This document shows, piece after piece, positions 62,823 through 64,000 of a stretch of 64,000 bases of DNA. Within the stretch, counting starts at the first letter, position 1. Each line of letters opens with the position of its first letter. The DNA is taken from the NCBI RefSeq assembly GCF_003934165.1, contig NZ_RKST01000007.1:186001-250000 (forward strand), read 5' to 3'. The DNA is from Borborobacter arsenicus (lineage in GTDB: Bacteria; Pseudomonadota; Alphaproteobacteria; Rhizobiales; Rhizobiaceae). Made by a program: the position numbers and the translations under genes. The notes under the pieces are model-generated. The model saw only the letters and a program-made list of their open reading frames with translations. It made no database searches and was not told where the DNA came from.

Positions 62823-62974
62823 ACGTTCATCCATATCGAGCTGGGAGTAGGTGCGTCTCATGACATTCCTTGCGAGTGATAACCCATTGGTATCTATCGC
62901 AAGTCGCACTTCATCCTTGAACCCACCCCCGCTACACCAGAAAGTCGCATAAGATAGGTTATGGAACTTATTTG
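62823..62974 (-). mobile_element. IS30-family element remnant
   Basis: The minus strand from 62861 reads MRRTYSQLDMDERRRI, the same start as the transposase at the left window edge, and then breaks off after about 16 codons. The 110 bases upstream match 340-444 in many blocks (TTGGTATC, CAAGTCGCACTTCA, AAGTCGCATAAGAT, TTATGGA). Only the 5' end of the element is left. Confidence 0.75.
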
Positions 62975-63014
62975 AATTGGCTTGGGCGCAACTGCTGATC
63001 GTGACTTGAGATCT

Positions 63015-63245
63015 TGACCGCCAACATGTCCAAACAGATGCGGAGTCGCTCGATCACGGTAAACGCGGCCGCCCCGGACCGACCGCAATCGACCCTTTCC
63101 TCAACGGGAAGTCGGAAGAGTTGGTCGACCGCATGTCGAAACGAACCCGTTGGAAAGCGTGGGCACCGCAGGACATCGCCGCCTCTGTCTCCTTCCTTGC
63201 TGGACTCGACGGTGCTTGGATAAACGGTCAGGCGCCACTGTCGGC
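63015..63245 (+). pseudogene. SDR, C-terminal remnant
   Basis: In two frames the plus strand encodes LTANMSKQMRSRSITVNAAAP and then GPTAIDPFLNGKSEELVDRM, APQDIAASVSFLAGLDGAW and INGQ, the C-terminal third of a short-chain dehydrogenase. One frameshift near 63080 and the absence of the N-terminal two thirds make it a dead fragment. Confidence 0.7.
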
Positions 63246-63433
63246 ACTATCTGAAGGCGCCACCGCTTGCACGTAAGCGTTTTGTGCCATGATGACAAAA
63301 TCCATGATGATGTTTGCCTAATTAGAACTGCGGTTTCCCAATAATCAGAACTGTAACCGGGTAGCTCGAGTCATTAAGGGTTTTCATACATGATTATATG
63401 TGGAAGTTATTCTAATTGTTAGCGAATCAGGTC

Positions 63434-63492
63434 ACTCGTATTACGATATTTCTTAATAATTACTCGTATTACGATATTCATAATTGTTGACA
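63434..63492 (+). promoter_or_regulatory. Duplicated palindromic operator and -35 box
   Basis: ACTCGTATTACGATATT occurs twice (63434-63450 and 63462-63478, 28 bases apart). Each contains the palindrome TCGTA-T-TACGA. TTGACA follows at 63487-63492. Likely the regulated promoter of the acyl-CoA dehydrogenase gene at 63594; its regulator is not in the window. Confidence 0.55.
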
Positions 63493-63593
63493 ATATTAAG
63501 TATGCAGCGCCACTATTTCAAACGCCATGCCAACATGGCCATAAGGAGGACGACCGCGGTACAGCTAGGGCACTGATCTGATGGAGAAAAGTT

Positions 63594-64000
63594 ATGGCAA
63601 TCGACTTCACGTTGAGTAGTGAACAGAACGCCCTCAGGAAGACGGCGCGTGAGTTCGCTCAAGGTATCCTCAAGCCTATCGCGATAAAGGCGGATGCCGA
63701 GCCTGACCCACAAAAAGCCTTCGCTATGATGAAGCCTGCATATATGGAGGCACATAAACTTGGCCTGACTTTCGGATTCATTCCAAAGGAATATGGTGGC
63801 GCAGGAATCAGCAATGTCGATCTCCAGATTGTTGCAGAAGAGATCTGCGCGGTGGACCCGGGTTTCGGGTGCATTCTGCTCGTCAATGGGCTCGCGCTGC
63901 TACCATTGGTCTGGTTCGGCACGGAAGAACAAAAGAAAAAGTGGTTGATCGAGGCCACCAGCGATCAGTCAGGCGAATATATTGCTGGGTTCAATGTTAG
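63594..64000 (+). CDS. Acyl-CoA dehydrogenase, N-terminal part (runs off the window)
   Basis: 135 codons are visible: MAIDFTLSSEQNALRKTARE, LGLTFGFIPKEYGGAG, VDLQIVAEEICAVDPGFG and LVWFGTEEQKKKWL. This is the N-terminal helical domain of an acyl-CoA dehydrogenase. The catalytic part lies outside the window. ATG 63594 follows GGAGAAAAGTT. It is unlike the two other acyl-CoA dehydrogenases in the window and is preceded by the duplicated palindromic operator, so it belongs to a separate unit. Confidence 0.88.
   Translation, partial: MAIDFTLSSEQNALRKTAREFAQGILKPIAIKADAEPDPQKAFAMMKPAYMEAHKLGLTFGFIPKEYGGAGISNVDLQIVAEEICAVDPGFGCILLVNGLALLPLVWFGTEEQKKKWLIEATSDQSGEYIAGFNV

Overview
The window looks like accessory DNA (a megaplasmid or genomic island) from a high-GC alphaproteobacterium of the Hyphomicrobiales (rhizobia, Brucella and relatives). 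The pointers are a Ros/MucR zinc-finger regulator, a protein with two BA14K domains, two copies of a dispersed intergenic palindrome of the kind common in rhizobial genomes, candidate EcfG-type stress promoters (GGAAC-N16-[CG]GTT), and many decayed insertion sequences and pseudogenes. No rRNA, tRNA or CRISPR array was seen. Closely related 5' ends of IS30-type elements lie on the same strand at both edges.

Layout. 1-2.6 kb: IS30 end, DUF433 antitoxin with a broken PIN-like toxin, and a decayed exonuclease. 2.6-12.8 kb: an aconitase-type hydratase in two subunits plus a PEP-mutase/isocitrate-lyase-family lyase (the dimethylmaleate hydratase/dimethylmalate lyase arrangement), a complete branched-chain-type (Liv) ABC importer, an IclR regulator and a divergent FAD oxidase. 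12.9-21.8 kb (minus strand): acyl-CoA ligase, SDR, acyl-CoA dehydrogenase, APH-type kinase, thiolase and a second acyl-CoA dehydrogenase, with an IclR regulator. The set resembles levulinate/4-hydroxyacid (Lva) catabolism. 21.9-30.3 kb: flavin reductase, hydantoinase/oxoprolinase A and B subunits, a cyclase-family hydrolase and a NitT/TauT-type importer. 30.4-35.5 kb: acyl-CoA ligase with two MaoC-like hydratases, facing a ThDP enzyme with a MarR regulator. 36-51 kb: an IclR regulator, a polyamine-type ABC importer, two RidA proteins and an ornithine-cyclodeaminase-family protein, a five-gene tightly coupled operon (HyuA, two HyuB-like proteins, two DUF1989 proteins), and the importer's binding protein at the far end. 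51-64 kb: transposase wrecks, mucR, a sugar dehydrogenase, a ligase pseudogene, secreted and stress-type small proteins, an AAA ATPase, an SDR remnant and the start of an acyl-CoA dehydrogenase gene.

The window is thus a row of small-molecule catabolic modules, each with its own transporter and/or regulator (three IclR, one MarR). The most unusual part is 36-51 kb. One promoter/operator/leader cassette with a perfect inverted repeat (AGTTCG-N5-CGAACT) occurs three times, in front of the permease operon, the hyu-DUF1989 operon and the binding protein. A degenerate copy precedes the local IclR gene. Between the regulator and the permeases lies a 'ghost' of the whole hyu-DUF1989 operon, reduced to the first codons of hyuA joined to the last codons of the final DUF1989 gene. 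This points to duplication and collapse of a regulon that still appears co-regulated. The substrate is unknown. The gene set suggests ATP-dependent opening and deimination of a cyclic ureide- or guanidine-like compound.
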